Shown here in pieces: positions 1-8,672 of a DNA stretch of 64,000 nucleotides. Location: positions 35,288 through 99,287 of the forward strand of contig NZ_JARWOJ010000330.1 in NCBI RefSeq assembly GCF_029868625.1, in the 5' to 3' direction. The notes under the pieces are model-generated. The model was not told where the DNA came from, made no database searches, and was given only the letters and a program-made list of their open reading frames with translations. This stretch comes from Nocardia neocaledoniensis. Its GTDB lineage: Bacteria > Actinomycetota > Actinomycetes > Mycobacteriales > Mycobacteriaceae. The position numbers and the translations under genes were made by a program. Position 1 is the stretch's first letter. Each line of letters starts with the position of its first letter.

Positions 1-965
1 GCCTCCATGGCCGACTTGGTCCGCAGCGGCCGGTCCAGGTAGAGGTTCGTGCTCACGATCGGGGTGACACCGAGTTTGTCGGCGGCGGCGTAGATCTCGG
101 GGTGCTCCGGCAGGTCGTCGAGAAGACCGCCGATATTGGTGTTGGGCACCGCGCAGATCACCGCGTCGGCCGCGAGCACCGTGCCGTCGGCCAGCTGCAC
201 GCCGGTGGCCTTGCCGTCGGTGACGATGATCTTGCGGGCGACCGCGCGGAAGCGCACGTCGACCCCGTGACGTTCGAAGACCCGCTCCGCCCCGTGGACG
301 TAGAGGGTGTCGAGATCCACGGTGGGATATCCGATGGTGACGGCCGCGCGATCCCGCACGCCGATCCGGATGCCGGTGGCCAGCACGTCGGCGAACACCT
401 TCGCCGACTCCCGGTCGACCGGCTCCGCCGCGATCCCGAGCGCGAGCCAATCCCACAGCGCCTCACGCGCTTTCGCCGGCATGCCGACCCGCTGGAACCA
501 CTGGTCGGTGGTGAGGTCGGCGAGATCCTTCGGCTGCCACAGCGCCTGCCGGACCAGCAGCAGCGTGGCCCGCAGCGCGCGCAGCCGTTCCAGCGCGCTC
601 GCGTCCGGGTGCGCGCCGAGCAAGGTGCGTAGCGCGCGGAAACCCTTGGTGTGCAACATGACCGCACGCCCACCGGGCCAGCGGAGACTTCCCGCTCCGG
701 GGAACTCCACGTACCGGCGGGTGCCGACGCTGTCCAGATACCGCCACAGGCTCCGGTAGCCGCTGGCCACGACATGCTGGCCGTTGTCCGGGATGTCGTT
801 CACCTCGGGGACCCGCATCGCGTGCGTCCGACCGCCGAGCCGGGCGCGCCGCTCGAGCAGGGTCACCTGCTCGCCCGCCTCCGCCAGCCACACCGCGGCG
901 GCCAAGCCCGCCAGGCCGCCCCCGATCACGACGAATCTCCGTGTATCGCTTGCCTCCACCACCAT
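1..965 (-). CDS. HpnE-like FAD-dependent desaturase/dehydroxylase, partial (C-terminus off the window)
   Basis: About 321 codons are visible, starting at ATG 965 and running off the left edge without a stop. The N-terminus has a Rossmann FAD-binding motif (VVIGGGLAGLAAA, about residues 12-24) and a glutamate after the second strand (LLERRARLGGRT). It then has DNGQHVVASGY, which resembles the DNGQH signature of hydroxysqualene dehydroxylase (HpnE) and relatives in the phytoene desaturase/amine oxidase superfamily. Members use FAD to desaturate or reduce isoprenoid substrates. No squalene or carotenoid synthase is visible nearby, so the substrate is open; another phytoene-desaturase-type oxidoreductase is the alternative. 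It is divergent from the alcohol dehydrogenase at 1115, with a 149-base gap between them. Confidence 0.7.
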   Translation of the reverse strand, partial: MVVEASDTRRFVVIGGGLAGLAAAVWLAEAGEQVTLLERRARLGGRTHAMRVPEVNDIPDNGQHVVASGYRSLWRYLDSVGTRRYVEFPGAGSLRWPGGRAVMLHTKGFRALRTLLGAHPDASALERLRALRATLLLVRQALWQPKDLADLTTDQWFQRVGMPAKAREALWDWLALGIAAEPVDRESAKVFADVLATGIRIGVRDRAAVTIGYPTVDLDTLYVHGAERVFERHGVDVRFRAVARKIIVTDGKATGVQLADGTVLAADAVICAVPNTNIGGLLDDLPEHPEIYAAADKLGVTPIVSTNLYLDRPLRTKSAME

Positions 966-1114
966 TGAGGCAATGTAAATCAAACTCTCTCTTTCTATCG
1001 AGGAACTGTCCGATCGGTCCCTCCCGGCAGATTTTCCGGATTCTTGTATGGACAGATGTCTGGACATGGCAGATTCGGGGGTGAGAGCGTGTCGCCGAAA
1101 TCGGGGAGTCGAGC

Positions 1115-2212
1115 ATGACGGCCGGACTGGAGATCATCGCCGCGGTATCGACCGGGGCCGACGCACCGCTGACCGTGCGGCGGCTGACGCTGCGCGCGCC
1201 GCGCCCGGACGAGGTGCTCGTGCGCGTACTCGCCTGCGGCATCTGCCACACCGACCTGACCGCCAGGGCCGCCGTGCCCGCGACCATGCCCATCGTACTC
1301 GGGCACGAGGGCGCGGGCGTGGTGGTGGCCGTAGGTGCCGAGGTGCACGGCGTCGGGGTCGGTGACCGGGTGCTGCTGACCTACCAGAGCTGCGGAGCCT
1401 GTCCGGAGTGCGTCCGTGGTCTGCCCGGATATTGCGCGCAGTGGGCGGTGCGCAACGCCGGACGGTTCGGCGTCGATTCGCCGCTGACCGACGCGACCGG
1501 GCCGGTGGTCGGGGCGTTCTTCGGGCAGTCGAGCTTCGCCTCCCATGTCCTGGCGACGCCACGCAACCTCGTGGTCGTCGATCCCGAGCTGGATCCGGTG
1601 CAGATCGCGGCGTTCGGTTGTGCGGTGCAGACCGGGGCCGGGGTGGTCGCCGAGGTGCTCGCCCCGGCGGAATCGTCGGTGCTGGCGATATTCGGTGTCG
1701 GCGCGGTCGGGATGTCGGCGCTCATGGCGGCCCGGGCGCTCGGGGTCGGCACTGTCGTCGCCGTCGACCTGTCGCCGGAACGTCGCGCCCTCGCCACCGA
1801 GCTGGGTGCCGACCTCACTCTCGACGGCGGGGCCGACGACGTCGCCGCGCGGATCGCGGCGCTGCCCGGTGGCGGCGCCACCCACGCGCTCGACACCACC
1901 GGTGCCGCGCCGGTGCTCGCGACGGCCCTCCGGTCACTGACCGCCCGTGGGGTGCTGGCGCTGGTCGGGCTCGGATCCTCGCCCGTGCCCATCGACGTCG
2001 CCGGGCTCATCGGCTGGGGGCAGACGCTGCGCGGCAGCATCGAGGGCGATGTGGACCCCCAGGTGTTCCTGCCCCGGCTGATCGGGTGGTACCGCCGGGG
2101 ATTGCTGCCGATGGACAAGCTCGTGCGGGCCTATCCGGTGGAGCGGATCAATGACGCCGTGGCCGATATGGCCGCGGGAAAGGTGGTCAAGGCGGTGGTG
2201 ACCTTCCCCTGA
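1115..2212 (+). CDS. Zinc-dependent alcohol dehydrogenase (MDR superfamily, aryl-alcohol/AdhB type)
   Basis: A 365-residue NAD-dependent medium-chain dehydrogenase, normal length for the family. Catalytic zinc ligands are visible: CGICHTD near residue 43 and GHEGAG near residue 68. The structural-zinc lobe has four cysteines (SCGACPEC followed by YC). The cofactor fold shows GVGAVGMSALMAA and then VDLSPERR, where the aspartate suggests NAD over NADP. It oxidises an alcohol to an aldehyde or the reverse; aryl-alcohol dehydrogenases look closest, but the substrate is not decidable from sequence. ATG 1115 is chosen because GGGGAG lies about six bases upstream. It stands alone on this strand, followed after 88 bases by a membrane protein gene. 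Confidence 0.88.
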   Translation: MTAGLEIIAAVSTGADAPLTVRRLTLRAPRPDEVLVRVLACGICHTDLTARAAVPATMPIVLGHEGAGVVVAVGAEVHGVGVGDRVLLTYQSCGACPECVRGLPGYCAQWAVRNAGRFGVDSPLTDATGPVVGAFFGQSSFASHVLATPRNLVVVDPELDPVQIAAFGCAVQTGAGVVAEVLAPAESSVLAIFGVGAVGMSALMAARALGVGTVVAVDLSPERRALATELGADLTLDGGADDVAARIAALPGGGATHALDTTGAAPVLATALRSLTARGVLALVGLGSSPVPIDVAGLIGWGQTLRGSIEGDVDPQVFLPRLIGWYRRGLLPMDKLVRAYPVERINDAVADMAAGKVVKAVVTFP

Positions 2213-2300
2213 CTTCGGCCCGGGGAAGGTGGTCGGGTGCGTAAGTGAGCCGGTCGGGGGTATGCGCTGCGTACTTCTGTTGTCGATGATGGGAGGCGTC

Positions 2301-2915
2301 ATGGACGTCGACGAGAAAGTCTCGACCGGACACGGCGGACGGCTGCGGATGCCGCGCAGCCGGGGCGCGGTCGGTGGGCTCGCGGTGCTCCTGCTCGGTC
2401 TGTGGGGCGCGCTGATTCCGTTCGTCGGTCCGTACTTCGATTTCGCGTACACCCCCGACGAGCCGTGGGTCTGGTCGACGGCCCGTGGCTGGCTGCAGGT
2501 GCTGCCGGGTGTGGTGGCGATCGTCGGTGGGCTGCTCATGCTGATGAGCCGCAACCGGCTGGTCGCGAGTTTCGGTGGCTGGCTCGGCGTCGCCGCCGGC
2601 GCGTGGTTCGTCATCGGGCCGTTCCTCGCCGCGCTGCTGCGCCTCGGCGATCTCGGCGAACCCGTCGCCACCTCGGACCTGAAGCGGGCACTGCTCCAGC
2701 TCACGTTCTTCTACGGACTCGGCGCGCTCATCCTGTTCTTCGCGGCGACGTCGCTGGGACGGTTGTCGGTCCGCAGCGCTCGCGACATCGCCTTCGCCGA
2801 ACAGGCCCGGGTCCGCGACCGTGGCACCGTGGTCGAGGAAACGGTGGCGACCGGCGACGATCGCTCCGTCACCCGTCGCATGCCACCGACCGGCGTCCGG
2901 CACCGTCCGGTCTGA
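2301..2915 (+). CDS. SPW-repeat-like integral membrane protein of unknown function
   Basis: A 204-residue membrane protein of unknown function. After a short polar N-terminus it has four predicted hydrophobic segments, roughly residues 17-36, 62-78, 85-106 and 130-152. It ends in a polar, charged cytoplasmic-looking tail of about 50 residues. An aromatic stretch (SRGAVGGLAVLLLGLW, then DEPWVWSTARGWLQVLPG) is reminiscent of SPW-repeat membrane proteins of actinobacteria, but I hold that only weakly. The ATG at 2301 is preferred over the longer frame at 2229 because GGGAGG sits five bases upstream of it. No partner gene is obvious. Confidence 0.7.
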   Translation: MDVDEKVSTGHGGRLRMPRSRGAVGGLAVLLLGLWGALIPFVGPYFDFAYTPDEPWVWSTARGWLQVLPGVVAIVGGLLMLMSRNRLVASFGGWLGVAAGAWFVIGPFLAALLRLGDLGEPVATSDLKRALLQLTFFYGLGALILFFAATSLGRLSVRSARDIAFAEQARVRDRGTVVEETVATGDDRSVTRRMPPTGVRHRPV

Positions 2916-2971
2916 GGGAACTCGGCGGGACGCTGCGGCGGCGACGCGAAGGGCTGGTCGCTCAGGGTCGG

Positions 2972-3214
2972 CTACAGCCGCGAGGTCCACTCCGTGGGCT
3001 CGAGCCCTTCGGTCCGGCGTAGCGTCTCCGCCGCGGCCTCCAGGCGCAGCAACGACTGGGGGGACAGGCCGGCGGCGCGGGCGCACAGGGCGCGCAGCGG
3101 GGTGTCGTGGAGCTGGACGACGAGGTGGGTGTCGAACACGGTCGCGTCGTCGGGGAGGTCGGAGCCGGGGGCATCGAGCTGGTGCGCGCGGGGGTGTGGG
3201 TGCGGGTTCTGCAT
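2972..3214 (-). CDS. Small hypothetical protein (80 aa)
   Basis: A short gene convergent with the membrane protein before it. The protein begins with a His/Pro-rich stretch, followed by an amphipathic region (THLVVQLHDTPLRALCARAAG) and a helical, charged C-terminus ending in EPTEWTSRL. No transmembrane segment or known domain is recognised. The start is supported by an AGGAG sequence about five bases upstream of the ATG. High G/C third positions agree with real coding. The function is unknown. Confidence 0.55.
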   Translation of the reverse strand: MQNPHPHPRAHQLDAPGSDLPDDATVFDTHLVVQLHDTPLRALCARAAGLSPQSLLRLEAAAETLRRTEGLEPTEWTSRL

Positions 3215-3431
3215 GGGACGCTCCTGTGCGGGCCTCGTGCCTCAGCCGCACTGCGTGCCGGCGAAGGTGATCGGGTGGGTACCTCGCCGATTCCCGGTTC
3301 GGCCGACGCCAAACAGCGCGCTCCGCATGGTTTCACGAGTCCCGTCCATTCCGACAGACAGTAAAACCAGGGTATTTCACATTATCGGGCCTGGGCTAGG
3401 GTCGGCGCACTACCCTTCACAGGAGTTCGAC

Positions 3432-3695
3432 ATGAATCGTCTCTTCATCAAAACCCTTGCCGCCATGGCTCTTTCCACCGCGCTGGTGGGTGCGGCACTA
3501 GGTACCGCGCAGGGTGCTCCCGTCGCGCCGATCGAGGACTCCGGCTCCGGAGACTCCGGTTCCTCGCTGAAACCGCTGATCACCTTCCCGCTCGGCGCGC
3601 TCTACATCCTGCTCTGCGACGCGGAGCCGAACGGTCCGGTCTGCGCGCTGATCTACGAGATCGGCAGCGGCAGCAGCGAATCGGATCCGGCATGA
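3432..3695 (+). CDS. Small exported protein, first of a tandem paralogous pair (87 aa)
   Basis: It begins MNRLFIKTLAAMALSTALVG, a Sec-type signal peptide with probable cleavage after AQGA near residue 28. The mature part is about 59 residues: a Ser/Gly/Asp-rich spacer, then a hydrophobic patch containing PLGALYILLC and a second cysteine 11 residues later (PVCALIYE), ending in a Gly/Ser-rich tail. The two cysteines could form a disulphide outside the membrane. The AGGAG before ATG 3432 is well placed. Its stop overlaps the start of the next gene (ATGA), and the neighbour has the same architecture, so the two are probably a duplicated, co-translated pair. The function is unknown. Confidence 0.65.
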   Translation: MNRLFIKTLAAMALSTALVGAALGTAQGAPVAPIEDSGSGDSGSSLKPLITFPLGALYILLCDAEPNGPVCALIYEIGSGSSESDPA

Positions 3696-3955
3696 GCGCG
3701 GGCACGCGGCGCCGCCTCGTCACCGCTGTCGCGGTAGTGGGCCTCGCGGCCGGAATCGGTTCGGCCCCGGCGCAGGCCGGCCCGATCACCGTGCTCCCGG
3801 TCGCCGACTCCGACACCGGGTCGGCGTCGGGCTCCGCGCTGGTGGCCTGGCCGCTCGGCTTCCTGATGTTCGCCGCCTGCTTCGCCGACGGTGACAGCCC
3901 GGTGCACAATCCGCTCTGCCAGGCCGTCCTCGACCTGACCTCCGGCAGCACCTGA
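3692..3955 (+). CDS. Small exported protein, second of a tandem paralogous pair (87 aa)
   Basis: Translation restarts at the ATGA overlap with the previous gene. The N-terminus (basic TRRRLV, then VAVVGLAAGIGSAPAQA) is a signal peptide with likely cleavage after AQA near residue 29. The mature region repeats the upstream protein's plan: Asp/Ser/Gly-rich spacer, PLG followed by a hydrophobic stretch with one cysteine (PLGFLMFAACF), an acidic loop, a second cysteine (PLCQAVLDL) and a terminal SGST. Sequence identity is limited but length, order and cysteine positions agree, pointing to an old tandem duplication. The function is unknown. Confidence 0.6.
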   Translation: MSAGTRRRLVTAVAVVGLAAGIGSAPAQAGPITVLPVADSDTGSASGSALVAWPLGFLMFAACFADGDSPVHNPLCQAVLDLTSGST

Positions 3956-4190
3956 TCCCCGGATCCGAACAGCGTGGCGCCGAGGGCACCGGGTGGCTCT
4001 CGGCGCGCGTGGGAGACGATCGTGCGCGCGTCGACCGAGTGGGTGACGTTTCGGTCCGAGGGGGCGGGTGCGGGCGGGGGTGGGGGTTTTGGTGCAGAAT
4101 GCGAAGGTGAAAGTAGACCTGGAACGAGATGCGGGGTGCTGGCCGCTGTGAGATCGATGCGTGGCGCGACGCCTGTCCGCGGTTAGTTCG

Positions 4191-4652
4191 ATGTCGGATC
4201 AGGAAGCCGGGGCGGGGCCCGGCGGGAGCCGGTTCGACGCGGTCGAGCGGCTGCGCCGGAAGTGGGAAGAGTCCAAGGCCGCCGACGCGGGCGAGAGCGG
4301 CGCGTCGAACGTGGTCCGGCTGCCGAGGCTGCCGCGACGCGGCCGCACTGAGGCGAGCGAGGCCAGGCGCAGGCCGTGGTATCCGGAACCCGTGTACGAT
4401 CCGGCGCCGACCAGACCGGTGACCAGGGCGGAGTTGCAGCAGGAAACCGGTGCGTGGCCGATCGACGGCTCGCCGCGCCGCGCCGCGTCGACGAGCGAGA
4501 GCACCGAGCGCGACGCCGACGTGATCGACCTCGGCGCGTCACGCCGCCGGCGCGCAGGCGCGGACTCCGCGCCCGCAGTCACGCGGCCCCGGGTGAGCCC
4601 GCGCAGAGTCGGTCCGGGTGACCGCAAGCCGGGTGGCGACAGCGAGAGCTGA
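4191..4652 (+). CDS. Disordered charged hypothetical protein (about 153 aa)
   Basis: A low-complexity protein rich in Arg, Glu, Ser, Pro and Ala. It has a short amphipathic segment near the N-terminus (FDAVERLRRKWEESKA) and a proline/tyrosine-rich middle (WYPEPVYDPAPTRPVTRAE). No membrane segment or catalytic motif is seen. Third codon positions are strongly G/C, which supports coding. The start is uncertain: ATG 4191 gives MSDQEAG, while GTG 4161 would add ten residues, and neither has a clear ribosome binding site. It converges on the trehalase gene with a six-base gap. It may be a regulatory or scaffold protein, but this is not determinable. Confidence 0.5.
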   Translation: MSDQEAGAGPGGSRFDAVERLRRKWEESKAADAGESGASNVVRLPRLPRRGRTEASEARRRPWYPEPVYDPAPTRPVTRAELQQETGAWPIDGSPRRAASTSESTERDADVIDLGASRRRRAGADSAPAVTRPRVSPRRVGPGDRKPGGDSES

Positions 4653-4657
4653 TCGCC

Positions 4658-6502
4658 TCACCGCTGGGTCGTCGGCGGCCGCGCCTCGGCCCGATCGAGT
4701 TCTTCCTCGAGTGCGAGTGCGGCGGCGATCAGGGCCAGATGCGTGAACGCCTGCGGAAAATTGCCCAGCTGCTCGCCCGACGGGCCGATCTCCTCGGCGA
4801 ACAGGCCGACGTGATTGGCGTAGGTGAGCATCTTGTCGAAGGCATAGCGCGCCTGCTGCAGCCTGCCGGTCCTGGCGAGCGCTTCGACGTAGAGGAAGCT
4901 GCACAGATTGAAGGTGCCCTCGGTGCCGCGCAGACCGTCGGGCGATGCCTCGGGGTCGTAGCGATACACCAGGCTGTCGCTGACGAGTTCGCGATCCATC
5001 GCCGCGAGCGTGCTCGTCCACATCGGGTCGGTGGGGGACAGGAAACCCATCCGGGGCATGAGCAACAGCGAGGCGTCGAGCACGTCGGTCGAGTAGTGCT
5101 GGACGAACGCCGCGCGCCGCGGATTCCATCCCCGCTCGACGATCTGCTGGAAGACGGCGTCGCGTTCGGCGGTCCAGCGGGCCACGTCGGCGGGCCTGGC
5201 CTGCGCGGTGGCCATCCGGATGGCGCGGTCGAAGGCCACCCAGGTCATCAGCCTGCTGTAGGTGAACTCCTGCCGGCCGCCGCGGGTTTCCCAGATGCCC
5301 TCGTCCGGGCGGTCCCAGTGGTCGGCGAGCCAGTCGATGAGGCCGGTGAAGGTCCGCCACCCCGTGATGCCCGCCAGGTCGGTCGCCTGCGCCAGCGCGT
5401 CGGTCGCCTCGCCGTAGATGTCGAGCTGGATCTGGTCGGCCGCCCCGTTGCCGACCCGCACCGGCGCCGAGCCGCGGTAGCCCGTCAGGTGGGGCAGCAC
5501 GATCTCCTCCAGTGTCGGGTCACCGTCGACCCGGTACATGATCTGCAGCGGCTCACCCGAGGCGGTGCCGCCCGCCTCGACCCGGTCGCGTAACCAGCGA
5601 CGGAAGGCGAACGCTTCCTCGGTGAAGCCGAGATCGGTCAGGGCGCGCACCGACAGCGAGGCGTCCCGGATCCAGGTGTAGCGATAATCCCAATTGCGTT
5701 CGCCGCCGATCTGTTCGGGCAGCCCCATCGTGGCCGCGGCGATGGGCGCGCCGGTCGGGGCGTAGGTGAGCAGTTTGAGGGTGATCGCCGAACGGTTGAC
5801 CATGTCGCGCCACCGCCCGCGATAGGTCGACGAGCGCAGCCAGGTCTGCCAGAAGTGTCGGCAGTGGTCGAACTCGTCGGCGATCGCGGTCCAGCTCGGC
5901 GCCGGCGAGACCGCCGCACCGGCGGGCGCGGTGGTCAGCACGACGGCGGCGCGCTCGCCGGCGGACAGCGTGAACCGCGCGCCGACGTCCACCCCGTCGG
6001 CGTCAAGGACGATCGGGTCGGTGGCCTGCAGGTGGAGATCGGCGACGGAGGAGCCGAACACGGCGGTGTGCTCGTCGACGGTGGTGAGGGTGTGCGTGGC
6101 ACGGGCGTAGTCGAATCGGGGACGGCAGGTCAGGCTGAATGTCAGACGGCCCCGGACCACCCGGGCGACCCGGACCAGCCGATGCCGCTCGGCCGGCTCG
6201 GTGCCGGGGATCGGCGCCATGAAGTCGGCGACCTCGCCCACGCCGTCCGGCCCGGAGAACCGGGTGAGCAGCACGGCGGTGTCGGGGAGGTAGAGCTGCC
6301 GGACCGTCATCGCCTCGGCGGTGGCCTCGACCGCGAGCGAACAGTGTCCACCTTTCTCGCTGTCGAGCAGCGAACCGAACACACTCGGCGAATCGAATCG
6401 GGGAGCGCACCACCAGTCGATCGTGCCCGCGGTCGACACGAGCGCGGCCGTCTGCAGATCACCGACGATGCCGTGGTCGTCGATCGCTGGATACGCGGAC
6501 AC
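4658..6502 (-). CDS. Glycoside hydrolase family 15 protein, probable trehalase/glucoamylase-type
   Basis: About 614 residues, typical of actinobacterial GH15 trehalases that split trehalose into two glucoses. The N-terminal beta-sandwich begins IDDHGIVGDLQTAALVSTAGTIDWWCAPRFDSPSVF in two short parts, the classical GH15 start. The (alpha/alpha)6 barrel includes RNWDYRYTWIRDASLSVRAL (residues about 275-295) and DEGIWETRGG around residue 400, matching the region of the first catalytic glutamate. A later YRYDPEASPDGLRGTEGTFNLCSFLYVEALAR segment resembles the region of the second. GTG 6502 is preferred over GTG 6508 because GAGGA abuts 6508 but lies six bases from 6502. A small upstream reading frame ends inside this ribosome site. 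Confidence 0.88.
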   Translation of the reverse strand: MSAYPAIDDHGIVGDLQTAALVSTAGTIDWWCAPRFDSPSVFGSLLDSEKGGHCSLAVEATAEAMTVRQLYLPDTAVLLTRFSGPDGVGEVADFMAPIPGTEPAERHRLVRVARVVRGRLTFSLTCRPRFDYARATHTLTTVDEHTAVFGSSVADLHLQATDPIVLDADGVDVGARFTLSAGERAAVVLTTAPAGAAVSPAPSWTAIADEFDHCRHFWQTWLRSSTYRGRWRDMVNRSAITLKLLTYAPTGAPIAAATMGLPEQIGGERNWDYRYTWIRDASLSVRALTDLGFTEEAFAFRRWLRDRVEAGGTASGEPLQIMYRVDGDPTLEEIVLPHLTGYRGSAPVRVGNGAADQIQLDIYGEATDALAQATDLAGITGWRTFTGLIDWLADHWDRPDEGIWETRGGRQEFTYSRLMTWVAFDRAIRMATAQARPADVARWTAERDAVFQQIVERGWNPRRAAFVQHYSTDVLDASLLLMPRMGFLSPTDPMWTSTLAAMDRELVSDSLVYRYDPEASPDGLRGTEGTFNLCSFLYVEALARTGRLQQARYAFDKMLTYANHVGLFAEEIGPSGEQLGNFPQAFTHLALIAAALALEEELDRAEARPPTTQR

Positions 6503-6511
6503 GGCCACTCC

Positions 6512-6616
6512 TCAGCGGACCTTGTGCGCCGGTAGCGGCGTCCAGGTGCGGTCGAGTACCGCGGCCCGCGGCGCATAGAGGCGCAGGGTGCGCGGATCGG
6601 CGGCCAAGACACTCAT
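6512..6616 (-). CDS. Possible 34-aa leader ORF coupled to the trehalase gene
   Basis: A 35-codon frame on the trehalase strand: ATG 6616, stop TGA at 6514-6512. The peptide starts MSVLAADPRTLRLYAP and is basic and proline-containing, with no hydrophobic signal. GGAGG is well placed before its ATG. Its stop codon overlaps the GAGGA ribosome site of the trehalase, so translation of the small frame would deliver ribosomes to the enzyme start. It could be a real small protein, a leader that couples translation, or chance. The good ribosome site and codon bias favour translation. Confidence 0.4.
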   Translation of the reverse strand: MSVLAADPRTLRLYAPRAAVLDRTWTPLPAHKVR

Positions 6617-6723
6617 CGACCCCTCCATCGTCGGTAGTCCGTGCGGTCACCGCCGCCTCGGCGAAGGGGCGGTGACCGGTCAGGCCGACCTTAAGTGGCT
6701 GGGCGTGCGGAGACCTCACCCGT

Positions 6724-7821
6724 TCAGGGTGAGGTTCGGGGCAACCGGGCGGGGTCCGCCAGGCCGTTGCCGGTGATCAGCGGCAGGTCGAGGGTGGTGC
6801 GGATGCCCGGCGCCGCGGCGACGACGGCGGGAATGGCGTTGACCAGGCGCATGGCGGTGCCGACGAGACTGGCGTGGTTGTGGTCGCCGTGATCGCTGAA
6901 CATGGCCAGGTCGAGGGTGTAGTGCGGTTCGCCGGTGACCTCGACCCGGTAGGACCCGCCGGCGCGGGCGGGTTGTGGCCAGTCGGGAGCGAGGTCGGCG
7001 CGCAGCCGGGTGACGTGTTCGAGGACTGTCACCGCCCGGTCGCCGACCACGCCGCGGACCTCGAACCGCAGGGCTGCCGCCGTGCCTTCGGCGATGGTGC
7101 CCGAGTCGATGTCGAAGGCCTCGGGCGCGGGCAGCCGCTCGAAATCCTGGGTGACGGCGTCGAGTTCGACGCCGAGGCCCGCGGCCAGCTGGCGCACCAC
7201 GCTGCCCCAGGCCAGCGACAGCACCCCCGGCTGCAACAGCAGCGGGGTGTCGGTCATCGGGCGGCCGAAGCCCATGATGTCGAACATGACCGCGGCGTTG
7301 TCGTAGGTCGAATAGTCGACGATCTCGAGGCAGCGCACCTGCTCGACGGCGCGACAGGTGCCGAGCAGGGCCAGCGGCAGCAGGTCGTTGGCGAAACCGG
7401 GGTCGATGCCGTTGACGAACAGCGACGAACCACCCTGTGCGGCAGCATGTTCCACCGGTTCGAGCAGCTCGGCGGGCAGGACGTCCCACGGGTGCTGCAG
7501 GAACACCGGCGCGCTGGCCACGACGTTGATCCCGGCCGAGAGCAGCATGCGCAGGTCCGCCAGCGCGTCCATCAGCCGGTTGTCGGTCATGGCCGTGTAG
7601 ACCACGCAGTCGGGACGCGCGGCCAGGATCCGCGCGGTATCGGTGGTGGCGAGAACGCCGGAGGCGGTGGGTGTTCCGGCGAGTTCGGCGGCATCCCGCC
7701 CCGCCTTCTCCGGCCCCGAGACGTGCACGCCGACCAGCTCGAGTCGGGGGTCGGCCAGCACGCCCGCCAGCGCGTGCCGTCCGACATTGCCTGTGCCCCA
7801 GTGCACTACACGATGCGTCAT
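6724..7821 (-). CDS. DapB-like NAD(P)-dependent dehydrogenase (dihydrodipicolinate reductase N-terminal family)
   Basis: 365 residues. The N-terminus HRVVHWGTGNVGRHALAGVL is a Rossmann fold of the dihydrodipicolinate-reductase-like family (relatives include 2,4-diaminopentanoate dehydrogenase). The middle domain contains FVNGIDPGFANDLLPLAL, which is conserved in the actinobacterial proteins annotated this way. These proteins are common next to lipid and steroid catabolism genes, but their reaction is mostly unknown. ATG 7821 is chosen because GAGGA lies five bases upstream; the longer GTG 7833 start would overlap that site. It is eight bases downstream of an SDR gene, so the two probably form an operon controlled by the divergent IclR-type regulator. 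Confidence 0.78.
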   Translation of the reverse strand: MTHRVVHWGTGNVGRHALAGVLADPRLELVGVHVSGPEKAGRDAAELAGTPTASGVLATTDTARILAARPDCVVYTAMTDNRLMDALADLRMLLSAGINVVASAPVFLQHPWDVLPAELLEPVEHAAAQGGSSLFVNGIDPGFANDLLPLALLGTCRAVEQVRCLEIVDYSTYDNAAVMFDIMGFGRPMTDTPLLLQPGVLSLAWGSVVRQLAAGLGVELDAVTQDFERLPAPEAFDIDSGTIAEGTAAALRFEVRGVVGDRAVTVLEHVTRLRADLAPDWPQPARAGGSYRVEVTGEPHYTLDLAMFSDHGDHNHASLVGTAMRLVNAIPAVVAAAPGIRTTLDLPLITGNGLADPARLPRTSP

Positions 7822-7829
7822 GGTCGTCC

Positions 7830-8621
7830 TCACAGATCGGGAAGGGGGATGGTGAGATTGGGGGCGATGAGCCCGCCGTCGACCTCGAGGACCTTCCCGG
7901 TGAGGAACGAGCCCGCGGGCGAGGCGAGAAACAGCGCGGCCGCGGCGATGTCTTCGGGCCGGCCGAGGCGGCGCAGGGGAGTGGCCTGTTCCATCTGCCC
8001 GCGCATGTCGTCGTTGCCCGCCACGACGGCCAGCGCCGAGGTCAGGATCGAGCCCGGCGCGATGGCGTTGACCCGCACGCGCGGGCTCAGATCCATGGCG
8101 GCGGAACGGGTGTAGTGCGCGAGGGCGGCCTTGGCGGTGGCGTAGGCGGCGAACGCGCGGCCGGGGAGCCTGCCCATGGTCGAGGTGATGTTGACGACCG
8201 AGCCGCCGTCGGCGGTGGCGAGCATCTTCGGCACCGCGGCCCGCACCAGGGCGTGCGCCGTTCCGACGTTGAAGGCGAACGCCTCGGCGAGATCGTCGGG
8301 GGCGGTGTCGAGCAGCGGCCTCGGCAGGGCGCCGCCCACATTGTTGACGACGGTGTCGAGGCGGCCGAACCGCGTCACCGCGGCCTCGGCCAAGCCGGCG
8401 ACGGCGTCGTGATCGGCGAGGTCGGCGACGACGACGTGCGCCTGCCGTCCCGCGGCTTCGATCTGGCCGGCGACCTCGCGCAGGTCGGATTCGGTGCGCG
8501 CGGCGATCACCACGTCGGCACCCGCCTGGGCGAAACCGAGGGCGATGGCGGCGCCGAGCCCGCGGCCCGCACCGGTGACGACGGCGACCCGGTCGTCCAG
8601 CCGGAAGTGGTCGAGAATCAT
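7830..8621 (-). CDS. Short-chain dehydrogenase/reductase
   Basis: 263 residues, classical SDR length. Visible motifs: cofactor TGAGRGLG near residue 17, NNVGG in place of NNAG near residue 92, catalytic serine in ITSTMG and the YATAK active-site Tyr/Lys near residue 160. The C-terminus ends with the family [13 protein letters not shown]. It oxidises or reduces a hydroxy/keto substrate with NAD(P). ATG 8621 has an AAGGTGG ribosome site. It is the first gene of a two-gene operon with the DapB-like protein. The promoter lies in a 91-base divergent region with palindromes. Confidence 0.88.
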   Translation of the reverse strand: MILDHFRLDDRVAVVTGAGRGLGAAIALGFAQAGADVVIAARTESDLREVAGQIEAAGRQAHVVVADLADHDAVAGLAEAAVTRFGRLDTVVNNVGGALPRPLLDTAPDDLAEAFAFNVGTAHALVRAAVPKMLATADGGSVVNITSTMGRLPGRAFAAYATAKAALAHYTRSAAMDLSPRVRVNAIAPGSILTSALAVVAGNDDMRGQMEQATPLRRLGRPEDIAAAALFLASPAGSFLTGKVLEVDGGLIAPNLTIPLPDL

Positions 8622-8636
8622 GATCCCACCTTGTGT

Positions 8637-8672
8637 GTCGAATATTCGACTAATCTCTGGCGAATAGTCGAA
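8637..8672. promoter_or_regulatory. Nested palindromes, probable operator of the IclR-type regulator
   Basis: GTCGAATATTCGAC at 8637-8650 is a perfect 14-bp palindrome. It overlaps a second perfect inverted repeat, TTCGACTA at 8645-8652 with TAGTCGAA at 8665-8672, spacer 12. Both sit in the 91-base region between the divergent SDR operon and the regulator gene, where a repressor or activator would control both. The assignment to this regulator is inferred from position. Confidence 0.6.

Noticed and set aside
102..632. Plus-strand 176-codon frame over the HpnE-like gene
   Set aside because: Shadow frame; the minus-strand protein has clear FAD and DNGQH motifs.
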